Below, piece by piece: positions 25,881-35,093 of a DNA stretch of 46,830 bases (positions are counted from its first letter, which is position 1; each line of letters opens with the position of its first letter). This DNA comes from CAZDME01 sp964506785 [NCBI: uncultured bacterium] (GTDB taxonomy: Bacteria; CAZDME01; JAYEMH01): positions 1 to 46,830 of the forward strand of contig CAZDME010000003.1 of the NCBI GenBank assembly GCA_964506785.1, in the 5' to 3' direction. The notes under the pieces are model-generated. The model made no database searches. It had not been told where the DNA came from and saw only the letters and a list, made by a program, of their open reading frames with translations. The position numbers and the translations under genes were made by a program.

Positions 25881-27008
25881 TTAATAAACAACCTCTATTT
25901 TAGTCCCCGGGTAATAAAATTTCAAAATCCTGTCGTACTTATAACCTTTAAGGGCCATCCCCCTGGCTCCCCACTGACAAAGGCCGACTCCATGCCCCCA
26001 GCCTTTTCCTTCAAACTCTATGGCTTCATCAATCTTTTTCATTTTGAAATTAGTGCTTCTAATAATTTTGGGGCCGAGAATCAAGCGGAAGTCATTCCCT
26101 TTAACGACCGTCCTTCCTTTATTATGGATAATAATTATTTTCTCCACTCTTCCTGAAGGCGACTTACCCAGGGGCTTCAGGTCAATTATTTGATTGAATT
26201 TATATCCGTTGCGCTGAAAAGCCTGAGCCATCCGCCGAAGGCCAAGTTTCTCTTTCCAGCAGAAATGCGGCGAGCTTTTACAATAAGAACACCGTTTTAC
26301 CTGGAGATAGGGCAGGCTCTTTCCCCAAACATATTTTGGGTTTTCCGTATAACCTCCGCAAGTAGCATGATAATAGGCAGAAATCGCTTGCCCCATATAA
26401 GTCAACACCATTCCCCGGGTCTCGTTTATTACCTCCGTTAGAACTGGATCTTCACTTAAGAAACCAGCGTACACCTGGGATAAAACCGTATTGGTTAGAT
26501 GATAATCCTCATTAGTCCTTTCTTTCGCTTTAGAGAGCGCAAAGGTGCGGGCAACAATGGCTTGAGCTTTGAGTGCCTCCCGCGGCCAGCCAGGAGATAC
26601 TTCATGTTTTAGTACCCCGTACAAATATTCATCGATAGGCAGCTCATTTATTATTAACAAATCATTTCTGGATTGCCGCCGGCATTCAATTCTCCCGCGG
26701 TACTGCCTTTTGCCAAGGCTAATTATACCTAGAGGCTGAGATTCTATGCTGATACTTTGTGTATCTGTAACCACTCCGCCTAAATTAAGGCCGTTTCTGG
26801 CCGGCCTGATTTTGAAGTCAAGAAGAGAAGGCTTATCCAATAAAATCTTTTGCGTTTTGAGGTCGCGGATTTCTATCGGGGTAAAACAGGAAATAGAGAT
26901 TGAGTTAATTCCTTCTAAAACCTTAACCCGGATATAATTCTCTTCTCCGGCTAAGGCAGGTAAACCCACACAAACCGATATCAAAAAAAATATAATAATT
27001 TTTTTCAT
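25881..27008 (-). CDS. SpoIID/LytB-domain protein, probable peptidoglycan lytic enzyme
   Basis: SpoIID proteins are lytic transglycosylases acting on stem-peptide-free glycan strands during endospore engulfment; LytB-like homologues exist in non-sporulating bacteria. This 375-residue copy has a signal peptide (residues 1-20), the EALKAQAIVARTFAL segment near 140, a cysteine/histidine-rich part (HATCGGY ... CSYCKSSPHFCW around 215-250) that could bind metal, and the C-terminal GWGHGVGLCQWGARGMALKG. No sporulation genes are seen here, so a cell-wall remodelling role is more likely. It sits inside the queuosine cluster, an order also seen in some clostridia. Confidence 0.88.
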   Translation of the reverse strand: MKKIIIFFLISVCVGLPALAGEENYIRVKVLEGINSISISCFTPIEIRDLKTQKILLDKPSLLDFKIRPARNGLNLGGVVTDTQSISIESQPLGIISLGKRQYRGRIECRRQSRNDLLIINELPIDEYLYGVLKHEVSPGWPREALKAQAIVARTFALSKAKERTNEDYHLTNTVLSQVYAGFLSEDPVLTEVINETRGMVLTYMGQAISAYYHATCGGYTENPKYVWGKSLPYLQVKRCSYCKSSPHFCWKEKLGLRRMAQAFQRNGYKFNQIIDLKPLGKSPSGRVEKIIIIHNKGRTVVKGNDFRLILGPKIIRSTNFKMKKIDEAIEFEGKGWGHGVGLCQWGARGMALKGYKYDRILKFYYPGTKIEVVY

Positions 27009-27080
27009 CGTTAAAGTAAATCTACTCCTATCTTACGGCTTTTCGCTCTTGGCTGATGGTTTAAGGCTAAAAAATCTTTC

Positions 27081-27104
27081 GCTATGAGCTGCGAGCTATG
27101 AGCC
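27081..27104. repeat. Heptamer array (GCTATGA theme) overlapping the queH stop
   Basis: GCTATGA, GCTGCGA, GCTATGA, GCC on the plus strand. The TAG stop of queH (27098-27096) lies inside the array, so the last residues of QueH are encoded by repeat sequence. Confidence 0.6.
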
Positions 27105-27665
27105 AGAAAAATTTTTTTCTCCAGCTATCTTCTGCCTTTTTCTTGTTTCTTCCGCTTCTTTTATGCTCGGTTTACAGCCGCAGTATTTCTGGTGATAGAG
27201 GCCGAGTTTATGGGCTTCTTTCCTGTAGCTATAAAAAAAATGACGAAAATCTTCATAATAAAAATTTACGCCGAATTCCCGGCTGATTTCTTCGGCCAGA
27301 TTTATTATTAGTCTATGTTTTTGATAAGGGCTGACTAAAAGCGTGGTCGTAAAAAAATCGAAATTTAGGTTCCCCGCCGTCTGAGCGGTTTTAGCCAGTC
27401 GCTCCTCATAACATAACGGGCAACGTTTAAAAGAAGGCCCTGAATTCAGCTCTGCCTTCCAAGAATCGTCATACATTACCGCCATGCCTTTTTCCGCTTC
27501 ATACTTCACCAGGGATTCTTTTCTTTTCTCATATTCCTCTCTTGGCCAAATATTTGGGTTATACCAGAAACCAGTAATCAAAAAATCCTTTTTCTCTAAA
27601 AGTTTTGTGACAGGAAGGCTGCAGGGGGCGCAGCAAATATGAAGAAGTATTTTAGGTTTAATCAT
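27096..27665 (-). CDS. queH: Epoxyqueuosine reductase QueH
   Basis: Performs the last step of queuosine synthesis in bacteria lacking QueG. The 189-residue protein has the expected cysteines: CCAPC at 11-15, CPLC near 113 and YCGC near 163, which supply the iron-sulfur/metal site. SPYQKHRLI and the YRKEAHKLGLYHQKYCGC block are conserved. There is no obvious Shine-Dalgarno at ATG 27665. With tgt and queA nearby the late part of the pathway is present, while the preQ1-making genes (queC-D-E-F) are not in the window. Confidence 0.95.
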   Translation of the reverse strand: MIKPKILLHICCAPCSLPVTKLLEKKDFLITGFWYNPNIWPREEYEKRKESLVKYEAEKGMAVMYDDSWKAELNSGPSFKRCPLCYEERLAKTAQTAGNLNFDFFTTTLLVSPYQKHRLIINLAEEISREFGVNFYYEDFRHFFYSYRKEAHKLGLYHQKYCGCKPSIKEAEETRKRQKIAGEKNFSGS

Positions 27666-27686
27666 ATTTAATTGACAAATGGTAGG

Positions 27687-28706
27687 CTACCAAAATTTCT
27701 GCTGAGGCTCGGATTCCTTAAGATAACGCAGATGCTCATAGGCAAGCTGTGTGGCCCGGCGGCCATGGGAAGTACGTTTGATAAACCCTTCCTGTATAAG
27801 GTAGGGTTCGTATACCTCTTCAATAGTAGAGCTTTCTTCCCCAACGGCTACGGCAATATTATTCAAACCTACTGGTCCACCTTTGAATTTTTTTATAATT
27901 GCTCCAAGAATCTTTTTATCCATTTCATCCAGTCCCCGTTTATCCACTTCAAGCATCTTTAATCCGAAATCAGCAATTCCCCGATTAACTACCCCATCGC
28001 CTTTAATCTGAGCATAATCCCGGATTCTTCTCAGTAATCGATTGGCAATACGAGGAGTCCCCCGAGAGCGCTGGGAAATCTCTTGCCCGCCCTCCGTGTC
28101 GATAGGGATATTTAAAATTCTGGCTGAACGCAAAATTATTTGATGAATTTCCTCTTGATTATAGAAACCCAGGCGATTAACGACACCGAAACGGGAACGA
28201 AGAGGAGAAGTAAGTAGCCCGGCTCGAGTAGTCGCTCCAATCAAAGTAAAAGGACTCAGTTGTAATTTTACCGAGCGGGCCTGCGGTCCTTTGTCAATCA
28301 TAATGTCCAAAGTGAAATTTTCCATAGCCGAATAGAGATACTCCTCTATGGGACGGCTTAAACGATGGATTTCATCAATAAAAAGCACATCGTTCTTCTC
28401 TAAATTTGTCAAAAGCCCGGCTAAATCTCCGGCTCTTTCGATGGCTGGCCCGGAAGTAGCTTTAACTCCCACGCCCATTTCCTGGGCAATAATATAGGCT
28501 AAGGTCGTCTTCCCCAATCCAGGCGGCCCATAAAGAAGAACATGGTCAAGCGCTTCTTTCCTTTTGGCCGCCGCAGCAATAAAAATGGAAAGATTCTCTT
28601 TAATCTTCGACTGCCCGACAAACTCTTTCAAATTTTTTGGACGGAGAGTGGCATCGAATTCCCGGTCTTCTTCGTGTAAATCAGGAGCGGTTACTCTATT
28701 TGCCAT
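27687..28706 (-). CDS. ruvB: Holliday junction helicase subunit RuvB
   Basis: AAA+ ATPase that drives branch migration together with RuvA. Walker A is [12 protein letters not shown] near residues 60-71 and Walker [12 protein letters not shown] near 105. The arginine-finger region is [18 protein letters not shown], and a winged-helix DNA-binding C-terminus ends with [12 protein letters not shown]. The length of 339 residues is standard. A 108-bp spacer separates it from ruvA, unlike the tight ruvC-ruvA overlap; I see no clear promoter there. Confidence 0.98.
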   Translation of the reverse strand: MANRVTAPDLHEEDREFDATLRPKNLKEFVGQSKIKENLSIFIAAAAKRKEALDHVLLYGPPGLGKTTLAYIIAQEMGVGVKATSGPAIERAGDLAGLLTNLEKNDVLFIDEIHRLSRPIEEYLYSAMENFTLDIMIDKGPQARSVKLQLSPFTLIGATTRAGLLTSPLRSRFGVVNRLGFYNQEEIHQIILRSARILNIPIDTEGGQEISQRSRGTPRIANRLLRRIRDYAQIKGDGVVNRGIADFGLKMLEVDKRGLDEMDKKILGAIIKKFKGGPVGLNNIAVAVGEESSTIEEVYEPYLIQEGFIKRTSHGRRATQLAYEHLRYLKESEPQQKFW

Positions 28707-28814
28707 TAGCTTATACCCGAGATACCTGCGTTATATGGAATGTTAATCCTGTTTACATAACACATTAAACTTCCCGCATTGAACAAAAGACATACATTAT
28801 ATAAAACACTTTGT

Positions 28815-29414
28815 CTATATCTTCTTAAGGGCTTCGCGGATTAAAAACTCTAAACTGTCAACTGATTTATTCTTAAAATTTTCCACCGCTTTTTGCGCCG
28901 CTACTCGTTTATATCCTAAAGAAACCAAAGCCTGGACAGCATCTCTTTCTAAATTCGGCCTTGGCCCTTCTAATTTTTTCAAACGACCTTTTTCCTCTAT
29001 AAGTGCATAAAGATTTTTAATTCGTTCGCGCAATTCAAAAATAAGCCGCTGGGCAATCTTTCTGCCCACTCCCGGAATGAGCATAAAAGCGGCTACATCT
29101 TCATTATCGACCATCCTAACTACATCTTCTAAAGATAAGCTGGACAAAATAGCCAAGGACAATCGGGGGCCAACGCCAGAAATGGAATTGAGGAGATTAA
29201 AGAGTTCTTTCTCTTTTAAACTGGCAAAACCATAAATTTCCCAGAGATTCTCCCTGATGTAAAGAGAGGTAAGAACCTTTATTTTACTGCCTGGTTCTCC
29301 AAGTTTCTCGAAGGTTGAAAGAGGGATATTTACTTTATATCCAACGCCGTTAACTTCTACCAAGCAGGAGGTTGGCCGCTTTTCTTTAAGAAACCCTTCG
29401 AGATAATCAATCAT
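28815..29414 (-). CDS. ruvA: Holliday junction DNA helicase subunit RuvA
   Basis: Tetrameric junction-binding protein that loads RuvB. In 199 residues: an OB-fold N-terminus (MIDYLEGFLKEKRPTSCLVE), the two helix-hairpin-helix motifs (SISGVGPRLSLAILS and IPGVGRKIAQRLIFEL), and a small C-terminal domain (VQALVSLGYKRVAAQKAV) that contacts RuvB. Its start overlaps ruvC by 8 bp, implying coupled translation. Confidence 0.97.
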   Translation of the reverse strand: MIDYLEGFLKEKRPTSCLVEVNGVGYKVNIPLSTFEKLGEPGSKIKVLTSLYIRENLWEIYGFASLKEKELFNLLNSISGVGPRLSLAILSSLSLEDVVRMVDNEDVAAFMLIPGVGRKIAQRLIFELRERIKNLYALIEEKGRLKKLEGPRPNLERDAVQALVSLGYKRVAAQKAVENFKNKSVDSLEFLIREALKKI

Positions 29415-29901
29415 TTTTAATTTTGTTCCGGGGGAACGAATGAAAGTAGCATAAGGCTATGGCTAAAGCGTCGGCGGCATCATCAGACTTAGGGATTTCC
29501 TTCAAATTGCCGATAAGCTGGGTTATCATATATTGCACCTGAGGTTTAGATGCCCGGCCTCTCCCGACTACAGAAAGTTTTACTTCCAGGGGAGTAAATT
29601 CTTTTATCTTTAACCCTTTACTAATAACAGCCAGGGTAGTAATTCCCCGAGCTTCACCGACTTTTAAAGCCGTTTTCACGTTCTTAGCAAAAAAAAGTTT
29701 TTCTAAAGCGACCACGTCGGGTTTAAATTTACTAATAATCTTCCGCACTTCCCGGTAGATAATTTGCAGCCGGTTCCCATGGTTTTCACCTGCCCCAGTA
29801 ACTATACAACCGTAGTTAACAAGCTCTGGAGAATTTTTGCTTATTTCAATTATGCCATAGCCTGTCCGGGCTAATCCTGGATCCAAACCTAAAATTTTCA
29901 T
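29407..29901 (-). CDS. ruvC: Holliday junction endonuclease RuvC
   Basis: RNase-H-fold resolvase. The four acidic catalytic positions are present: Asp7 in ILGLDPG, Glu in VALEKLFF (about 66) and the Asp pair in SDDAADALAIA (about 139-142). The length of 164 residues is normal. The ATG overlaps the yebC stop and the end overlaps ruvA, giving a packed yebC-ruvC-ruvA unit. Confidence 0.97.
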   Translation of the reverse strand: MKILGLDPGLARTGYGIIEISKNSPELVNYGCIVTGAGENHGNRLQIIYREVRKIISKFKPDVVALEKLFFAKNVKTALKVGEARGITTLAVISKGLKIKEFTPLEVKLSVVGRGRASKPQVQYMITQLIGNLKEIPKSDDAADALAIALCYFHSFPRNKIKND

Positions 29902-30650
29902 TTTTTGCCCAATTTTTCTAAAATTTCATTAGAGATATCGAAGTTAGCATAGACATTCTGGACATCCTCGTGCTCTTCTAAAATATCCATCATTTTAAGA
30001 ATTTGCTCAGCTTCTTTCTCTTGGAGTTTAATCGTGCTGTGCGGATCCATAGTAATATCGGCTAAAGTATACTTAACATTTTTCCCGTCAAATTTGGCTT
30101 TTACCTTTTCGAAATTCTGCGGCAGGGTAATTACTTCGTAACTATCTTCGATTGTCCGCACATCTTCGGCACCGGCCTCAAGAGCAAGCTCAATCAACTC
30201 TTCCTCTGGCAAAGATTCTTTAGGGATGACAATAACACCTTTCTTATGAAACATCCAAGACACACAACCGGCCGCTCCCAGGCTTGCTCCGGCTTTGCTG
30301 AAAATATGGCGAATTTCTGTCATTGTCCGATTTTTATTGTCAGTAAGCACTTCTACCATAATTGCCACCTTACCCGGGCCATAGCCTTCATAAATAAACT
30401 CCTCATAAGAAACACCTGGCAGCTCTCCCGTCCCCCGTTTAACCGCCCGTTCTATATTTCCACTGGGCATATTAGCCATTTTCGCCCGATTAATCGCCAC
30501 CCGAAGCCGAGGATTCGTTTCTATCTCACCCCCTCCCTGACGGGCGGCAACAGCAATCTCTTTAATTAATTTAGAAAAAAGTTTTCCTCTGCGTGCATCA
30601 GTTGCCGCTTTCTTATGTTTAATACTCGCCCATTTCGAATGTCCAGACAA
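29898..30650 (-). CDS. yebC: YebC/TACO1-family protein
   Basis: YebC-family proteins have been linked to transcriptional control and, more recently, to relieving ribosome stalling on proline stretches. The 250-residue product begins SGHSKWASIKHKKAATDARRG and contains AGASLGAAGCVSWMFHKKG, both diagnostic. The start codon is TTG at 30650, with AAAGGAG 8 bases upstream placed across the fusA2 stop, so translation is probably coupled. It is followed by ruvC, the standard arrangement. Next to an EF-G paralogue, a ribosome-related role is plausible (inference). Confidence 0.95.
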   Translation of the reverse strand: MSGHSKWASIKHKKAATDARRGKLFSKLIKEIAVAARQGGGEIETNPRLRVAINRAKMANMPSGNIERAVKRGTGELPGVSYEEFIYEGYGPGKVAIMVEVLTDNKNRTMTEIRHIFSKAGASLGAAGCVSWMFHKKGVIVIPKESLPEEELIELALEAGAEDVRTIEDSYEVITLPQNFEKVKAKFDGKNVKYTLADITMDPHSTIKLQEKEAEQILKMMDILEEHEDVQNVYANFDISNEILEKLGKK

Positions 30651-30655
30651 CTCGA

Positions 30656-32710
30656 TTACTCCTTTTTCTCTTTTCTTTTTTGATATTCGGTAATTTTCTC
30701 CTGAGCAATCCGGGAAGGCACTTCTTCATAATGCGAAAAATCCATCGCATAGGTGCCCGTCCCTTGAGTAAGAGATTTCAAATCAGCCGCATACTTATAC
30801 ATCTGTGCCATAGGTACATGCGCCTTTATTGTCTGAATTCCTCCTTCTGTTTCTACCCCCATAATTTTCCCCCGGCGGCTGCTCAAATCCCCGGTAAGGT
30901 CTCCCAGATATTTTTCTTCGGCGCTCACTCTTACTTCCATTATCGGCTCTAAAAGAATAAGGCCGGCTTCGGTTACTCCCTTTTTCAAAGCCATAGAGCC
31001 GGCAATCTGAAAAGCCATATCAGAGGAATCAACTGGATGATAGGTGCCGTCATAAACAGTTACTTTTAAATTCACCAACGGATAGCCGGCTAATACGCCT
31101 TCTCTCATTGCTCCTTTAACGCCTTTTTCCACTGCCGGAATATATTTGGAAGGAACAGCTCCTCCAAAAATTTTATTTACAAATTCGAATTCTTGCCCTT
31201 GAGGCAAAGATTCAATTTCCAGCCAGACATCGCCGTATTGTCCACGTCCGCCGCTTTGTCTTTTAAACTTGCCTTGAACCTTTGCTCGTCCTTTAATTGT
31301 CTCCCGGTAGGCAATTTTAGGCTTCTCTAAGTTAACCTCCACCCCATACTTTCTCTTAATTTCCTTGATAATCGTCTCTAAATGCAATTCTCCCAATCCT
31401 TCAATAATTATCTGCCCGAATTCGTGGTCGATATGATATTTAAAAGTGGGGTCCTCCAGCATTACCGTAGAGAAAGCTGTACCCATTTTCTCCTGATCCT
31501 TTTTTTCCTTAGGAGTAACCGCTACCGAAGTGATTGGCGGCGGGAACTGGATGAATTCAAACTGCACCATATCTTTCGAAGAACACAAAGTATCCCCAGC
31601 CCTGGTATTTTTTAATTTTGTTAAAGCGGCGATATCGCCGGCGCTGACCTCACCAATATCCCGTCTTTGTTTACCCAGCATAGAGCAAATCTGCCCGATT
31701 TTTTCCTTCTGTCCTTTAGTCGAAATAAAAACCTCCGTGCCCGATTTTAATTCTCCGGAGAAAAGTTTCACATAAACCATTTCTCCTACATGAGGCTCGA
31801 TAAACGCCTTAAAACTTAAAGCAGTAAAAGGCGCGGTAAGCTCGACTTTCTTTTCTTCCTTCCCTCCGCTTTGAGATTTTATAGAAATCGTCCGATCAAC
31901 AGATGCCGGGAAGAAATTAACTATTGCTTCAAGCAATAAATCCACCCCTATGTTTTTTATAGCTGACCCGCAAAAAATAGGAAAAATTACCCTGCCCTTG
32001 ATCCCCTCCAGAAGAGTCTGAGAAAGCTTCTCTTCGGATAGCTCTTTTCCGTCAAGATACTCCTCTGTCAAAGCATCGTCTGTTTCTACAATAGACTCGG
32101 TTAACTTCTGCCCCAAAGATTCAGCTTTTTCTTTATTTTCGGCTGATAAGTCGCCGCTGCCATAAATCCTTTTATTCAACAAATTAATGACGCCTTTAAA
32201 ATCCGCTCCCTCTCCCAAAGGCATAGCCATAGGGACTATATGAGGGTTAAGCTGCTCCTGGCACATCTTGGAAATTGCCTCGAAATCGGCATTTTCTTTA
32301 TCCAGTTTATTGATAAAAAATGCGACTGGAATATTTAAATCTTTAGCAAACTGCCATAGCTTTCTGGTGTACATCTGTACTCCGGAAACACTGTCCAGGA
32401 CAATAAGCAGGCTTTCGATAACCGGCAAAACTCTTTTTACCTCCGCAACAAAATCAGGGAACCCCGGGGTGTCGATAAGATTTATCTTGCATCCCTGCCA
32501 TTCCAGAGGAAATATTTTAGAAAAAATAGTGGTCTTCCGTTCAGCTTCTTCTGGCTCGCTGTCAGCCACCGCTTTAGTCCCATCCAGTTTACTTAAACGT
32601 CCGATAATTTTGGCGTTATAAAGCATCCCTTCGATTAAAGAACTTTTCCCCGCACCCCCATGAGAAATAACCGCAATGTTTTTGATTTTTTCCGGACCGA
32701 ACTTTCTCAT
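30656..32710 (-). CDS. fusA2: Elongation factor G-like GTPase (EF-G paralogue)
   Basis: A 684-residue homologue of EF-G with all five domains, of the EF-G-2/FusA2-like branch whose exact role is unsettled (ribosome-dependent GTPases, not always translocases). The P-loop is SHGGAGKSS (16-24). The switch I segment is ERKTTIF instead of ERGITI. The switch II motif is DTPGFPDF, with Phe84 where EF-G has the histidine that positions the hydrolytic water. NKLD is kept. The ATG has AAAGGG upstream. Its own promoter (32826-32854) and a leader of about 110 nt precede it, and yebC-ruvCAB follow. The canonical EF-G is at 1798-3906. Confidence 0.92.
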   Translation of the reverse strand: MRKFGPEKIKNIAVISHGGAGKSSLIEGMLYNAKIIGRLSKLDGTKAVADSEPEEAERKTTIFSKIFPLEWQGCKINLIDTPGFPDFVAEVKRVLPVIESLLIVLDSVSGVQMYTRKLWQFAKDLNIPVAFFINKLDKENADFEAISKMCQEQLNPHIVPMAMPLGEGADFKGVINLLNKRIYGSGDLSAENKEKAESLGQKLTESIVETDDALTEEYLDGKELSEEKLSQTLLEGIKGRVIFPIFCGSAIKNIGVDLLLEAIVNFFPASVDRTISIKSQSGGKEEKKVELTAPFTALSFKAFIEPHVGEMVYVKLFSGELKSGTEVFISTKGQKEKIGQICSMLGKQRRDIGEVSAGDIAALTKLKNTRAGDTLCSSKDMVQFEFIQFPPPITSVAVTPKEKKDQEKMGTAFSTVMLEDPTFKYHIDHEFGQIIIEGLGELHLETIIKEIKRKYGVEVNLEKPKIAYRETIKGRAKVQGKFKRQSGGRGQYGDVWLEIESLPQGQEFEFVNKIFGGAVPSKYIPAVEKGVKGAMREGVLAGYPLVNLKVTVYDGTYHPVDSSDMAFQIAGSMALKKGVTEAGLILLEPIMEVRVSAEEKYLGDLTGDLSSRRGKIMGVETEGGIQTIKAHVPMAQMYKYAADLKSLTQGTGTYAMDFSHYEEVPSRIAQEKITEYQKRKEKKE

Positions 32711-32825
32711 TTTTTACCCTTTCGTCAACCCCGCGAGATAACGCCCCGCTTTACCGCTTAAAGGCCCGCTTTTCACAGGATAAGTTAAATTTTTGTAGAC
32801 CTAATCTCCCTACTAACAGAGCCAG

Positions 32826-32854
32826 ATTATAACATATAGCTCATAGGGTGTAAA
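32826..32854 (-). promoter_or_regulatory. Promoter for fusA2-yebC-ruvCAB
   Basis: Minus strand TTTACA (32854-32849), a 17-bp spacer and TATAAT (32831-32826), with TG one base before the -10 (extended -10). The predicted leader is about 110 nt and contains three AAGCGG steps between 32740 and 32780, of unknown meaning. Confidence 0.85.
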
Positions 32855-32880
32855 GCAATTTCTCGATCCGCAAAAACTTA

Positions 32881-32909
32881 TTGCCTTATATCCGCTTTTA
32901 GGCTATACT
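32881..32909 (+). promoter_or_regulatory. Promoter for lptF-lptG
   Basis: Plus strand TTGCCT (32881-32886), a 17-bp spacer and TATACT (32904-32909). The expected start point, about 32916, is only some 4 bases before the lptF ATG, pointing to a leaderless mRNA. It diverges from the fusA2 promoter. Confidence 0.65.
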
Positions 32910-32919
32910 TCTAAATGAA

Positions 32920-34017
32920 ATGGCGCGTTTACAGATTTTGAGACGATATTTGTTGAAAGAATGGATAGGGGCTTTCCTTCTCTCCCTTTTAGTCTTTACC
33001 TTTGTCCTTTTCGTTGGAAATCTACTAAAACTGGCGGAGTTGATAGTTGGCAAAGGCGTAAATTTTATGCTAATTCTCAAATTGTTTATTCTCCAGCTCC
33101 CCTATTTCTTCAGCTACACAATTCCTATGTCAGTGATTTCTTCAAGTCTTCTCGCTTTTGGGAGGCTTTCAGCCGATAATGAAATTTTAGCTATACGGAT
33201 AAGCGGTATAAAACTCTCCTCTATCGTTATCCCTTTTATCTTTGTCGGGATGCTCCTGACTATTTCCGCCTTCACCATAAATAACAGCATTCTTCCTTAC
33301 ACTTACTCTCAAGCAAAAAGTATTGTCCGTAATCTTGGAACCGGTTTCCCGGTTCTCCCTCAATTTGACGAATCGGTATTAATAGATGAATTCGAAAATT
33401 ATAAAATTTACATCGGCCGGGTAGAAAAGCAAAAACTGAAAGATTTAACCATTATTTACAAACCGGATAAATCCAGTTCGCAGGTTATCTTTTCTGCTAA
33501 AGAAGGGATAATTTCCTCCCCGAAAGATAAGGGCACCATCTCCATAAAACTATTAGACGGCTCCATTCATGAATTGGACCTTAAAGATTGCCAGAAATAC
33601 CGCAAGATAAATTTTAGCCAGCACATCTTGAATCTACCGACGGAATTTACTTTAAGTTCCCAGAAAAAATTGAAAGAAATGAGTATTAGAGAGTTACGCT
33701 TTGCTTTAAGAAAAAGCAAAAATATTTTGGAGCGTTACCCCCTTTTTACCGAAATTCACAAAAAGATTTCTCTTTCTTTTTCCTGTTTGGTGTTTTTCCT
33801 TGTGGCTATCCCGCTGGGCATCCAGACAAAAAGAGCCGCGAAATCTACTAATTTTGGGTTAAGCCTGCTTTTAATTGTTACCTATTACCTTTTTCTTGTC
33901 GGCGGGAAAACTTTAGGCGAAAAAGGATTATTACCGCCGTATTTAGCTATGTGGCTGCCAAATATATTGATGGGAACTCTGGGGATCTTTCTTTTATACC
34001 GTCTTGAGGCAAAATAA
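32920..34017 (+). CDS. lptF: LPS export permease LptF/LptG family (first gene)
   Basis: Inner-membrane half of the LptB2FG transporter that extracts lipopolysaccharide. The 365 residues have the YjgP/YjgQ layout: an N-terminal amphipathic start (ILRRYLLKEWIGAFLLSLLV), three membrane helices, a periplasmic beta-jellyroll-like domain (about 120-255), then three more helices. No Shine-Dalgarno precedes the ATG, and the promoter -10 ends 10 bases before it. The stop shares a base with the lptG start. F versus G is assigned by order only. The partner ATPase lptB lies at the far right of the window. Confidence 0.9.
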   Translation: MARLQILRRYLLKEWIGAFLLSLLVFTFVLFVGNLLKLAELIVGKGVNFMLILKLFILQLPYFFSYTIPMSVISSSLLAFGRLSADNEILAIRISGIKLSSIVIPFIFVGMLLTISAFTINNSILPYTYSQAKSIVRNLGTGFPVLPQFDESVLIDEFENYKIYIGRVEKQKLKDLTIIYKPDKSSSQVIFSAKEGIISSPKDKGTISIKLLDGSIHELDLKDCQKYRKINFSQHILNLPTEFTLSSQKKLKEMSIRELRFALRKSKNILERYPLFTEIHKKISLSFSCLVFFLVAIPLGIQTKRAAKSTNFGLSLLLIVTYYLFLVGGKTLGEKGLLPPYLAMWLPNILMGTLGIFLLYRLEAK

Positions 34018-35093
34018 TGACCATTATTGACCGCTATATCAGCAAAAGATTCATCCTCTGGGCTCTTCTTTTCTTGGTAACCTTTATTTTCCTTTATGAA
34101 ATCATCGATCTTTTTGAGCATCTGGACGAATTTCTCTCCGCTAAGGCCGATTTCAAAACTATCCTGGCATATTATCTCTTATTCATCCCGCCTATCTTTG
34201 TTCAGATTATTCCAGTGGCTATCCTCCTTAGCACCTTGTTCGTTTTGGGTTATATGACCCGGTTTAATGAAATTATTGCCCTTAAATCCTGCGGGGTAAG
34301 TTTATATCGTCTAATCCTGCCATTTATGAAATTAGCTTTGGGATTCTGTTTAGTGGCTTTTTTAATTAACGAAACCATTGTGCCGGTAAGTTTTTTCAAA
34401 CTAAATACAACTAAAGAAAAAAAATGGTCAACTGAAGCGCCGTCTAAAATTTTCCATGACCTCAGCTTTTACGGTCCTCAACGCCGGTTTTATTACGTTA
34501 AAACCTTTAATTATCCAGAGAAAACCATGGAAGGAATACTCCTTTTGGAATATTATCCTAATCGGACAATTAAAATTAGAATAGATGCCGAGAGGGCCTT
34601 CTGGCGGGGTGACAGCTGGCTTTTTAGGGAAGGGATTATCCGCTATTTTGATAAACAGGAATATTTAGTCGAAGAAGAACTCTTCAAGCAGAAAGAGATG
34701 CATTATAAAGAAAATCCGGAAGATTTTCTCCGCCAGCAAAAAAAATTGGAGACCATGAATTTGTTTACCTTGGCAAAGTACATTAATTATCTAAAAGAAT
34801 CCGGGTTTCATCCCCATCGAGAATTACTTGAGCTCCAGTACCGCTTTGCCTTTCCCTTAATCAGCTTTTTTATCATTCTTTTGGGTATCCCCTTTGCCTT
34901 AAAAATCCACAAAGGGGGCGTTCTTTACGGAGTAGGTATTTCCTTAAGCCTTTGCCTTTTTTACTATATCTGCATATCCCTCACTCTCGCCCTGGGCAAA
35001 CAAAGAGGGTTCCCTCCATTTCTATCTGCTTGGTCCGCCAACATTCTTTTTGGCGGAATCGGCCTTTATCTTTTGCGCCGCACCCCCAAATAA
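34017..35093 (+). CDS. lptG: LPS export permease LptF/LptG family (second gene)
   Basis: Second permease half of LptB2FG. The 358-residue product repeats the layout of its neighbour: IIDRYISKRFILWALLFLVT at the N-terminus, three helices, a periplasmic domain (about 125-265) and three C-terminal helices (LISFFIILLGIPFAL and on). The ATG overlaps the lptF stop (TAATG), so the two are made together. A strong terminator hairpin begins one base after its stop codon. These two are the only plus-strand genes in the window. Confidence 0.9.
   Translation: MTIIDRYISKRFILWALLFLVTFIFLYEIIDLFEHLDEFLSAKADFKTILAYYLLFIPPIFVQIIPVAILLSTLFVLGYMTRFNEIIALKSCGVSLYRLILPFMKLALGFCLVAFLINETIVPVSFFKLNTTKEKKWSTEAPSKIFHDLSFYGPQRRFYYVKTFNYPEKTMEGILLLEYYPNRTIKIRIDAERAFWRGDSWLFREGIIRYFDKQEYLVEEELFKQKEMHYKENPEDFLRQQKKLETMNLFTLAKYINYLKESGFHPHRELLELQYRFAFPLISFFIILLGIPFALKIHKGGVLYGVGISLSLCLFYYICISLTLALGKQRGFPPFLSAWSANILFGGIGLYLLRRTPK

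Noticed and set aside
24900-27300. A preQ1 riboswitch near the queuosine genes
   Set aside because: The leaders of queA, spoIID and queH are too short or lack the preQ1 hairpin and A-rich tail; QueA, Tgt and QueH need no preQ1 switch to be explained.
28707-28814. Promoter in the ruvA-ruvB spacer
   Set aside because: A TATAAT is present but no acceptable -35 lies 16-18 bp upstream; heptamer periodicity here is also too weak to call.
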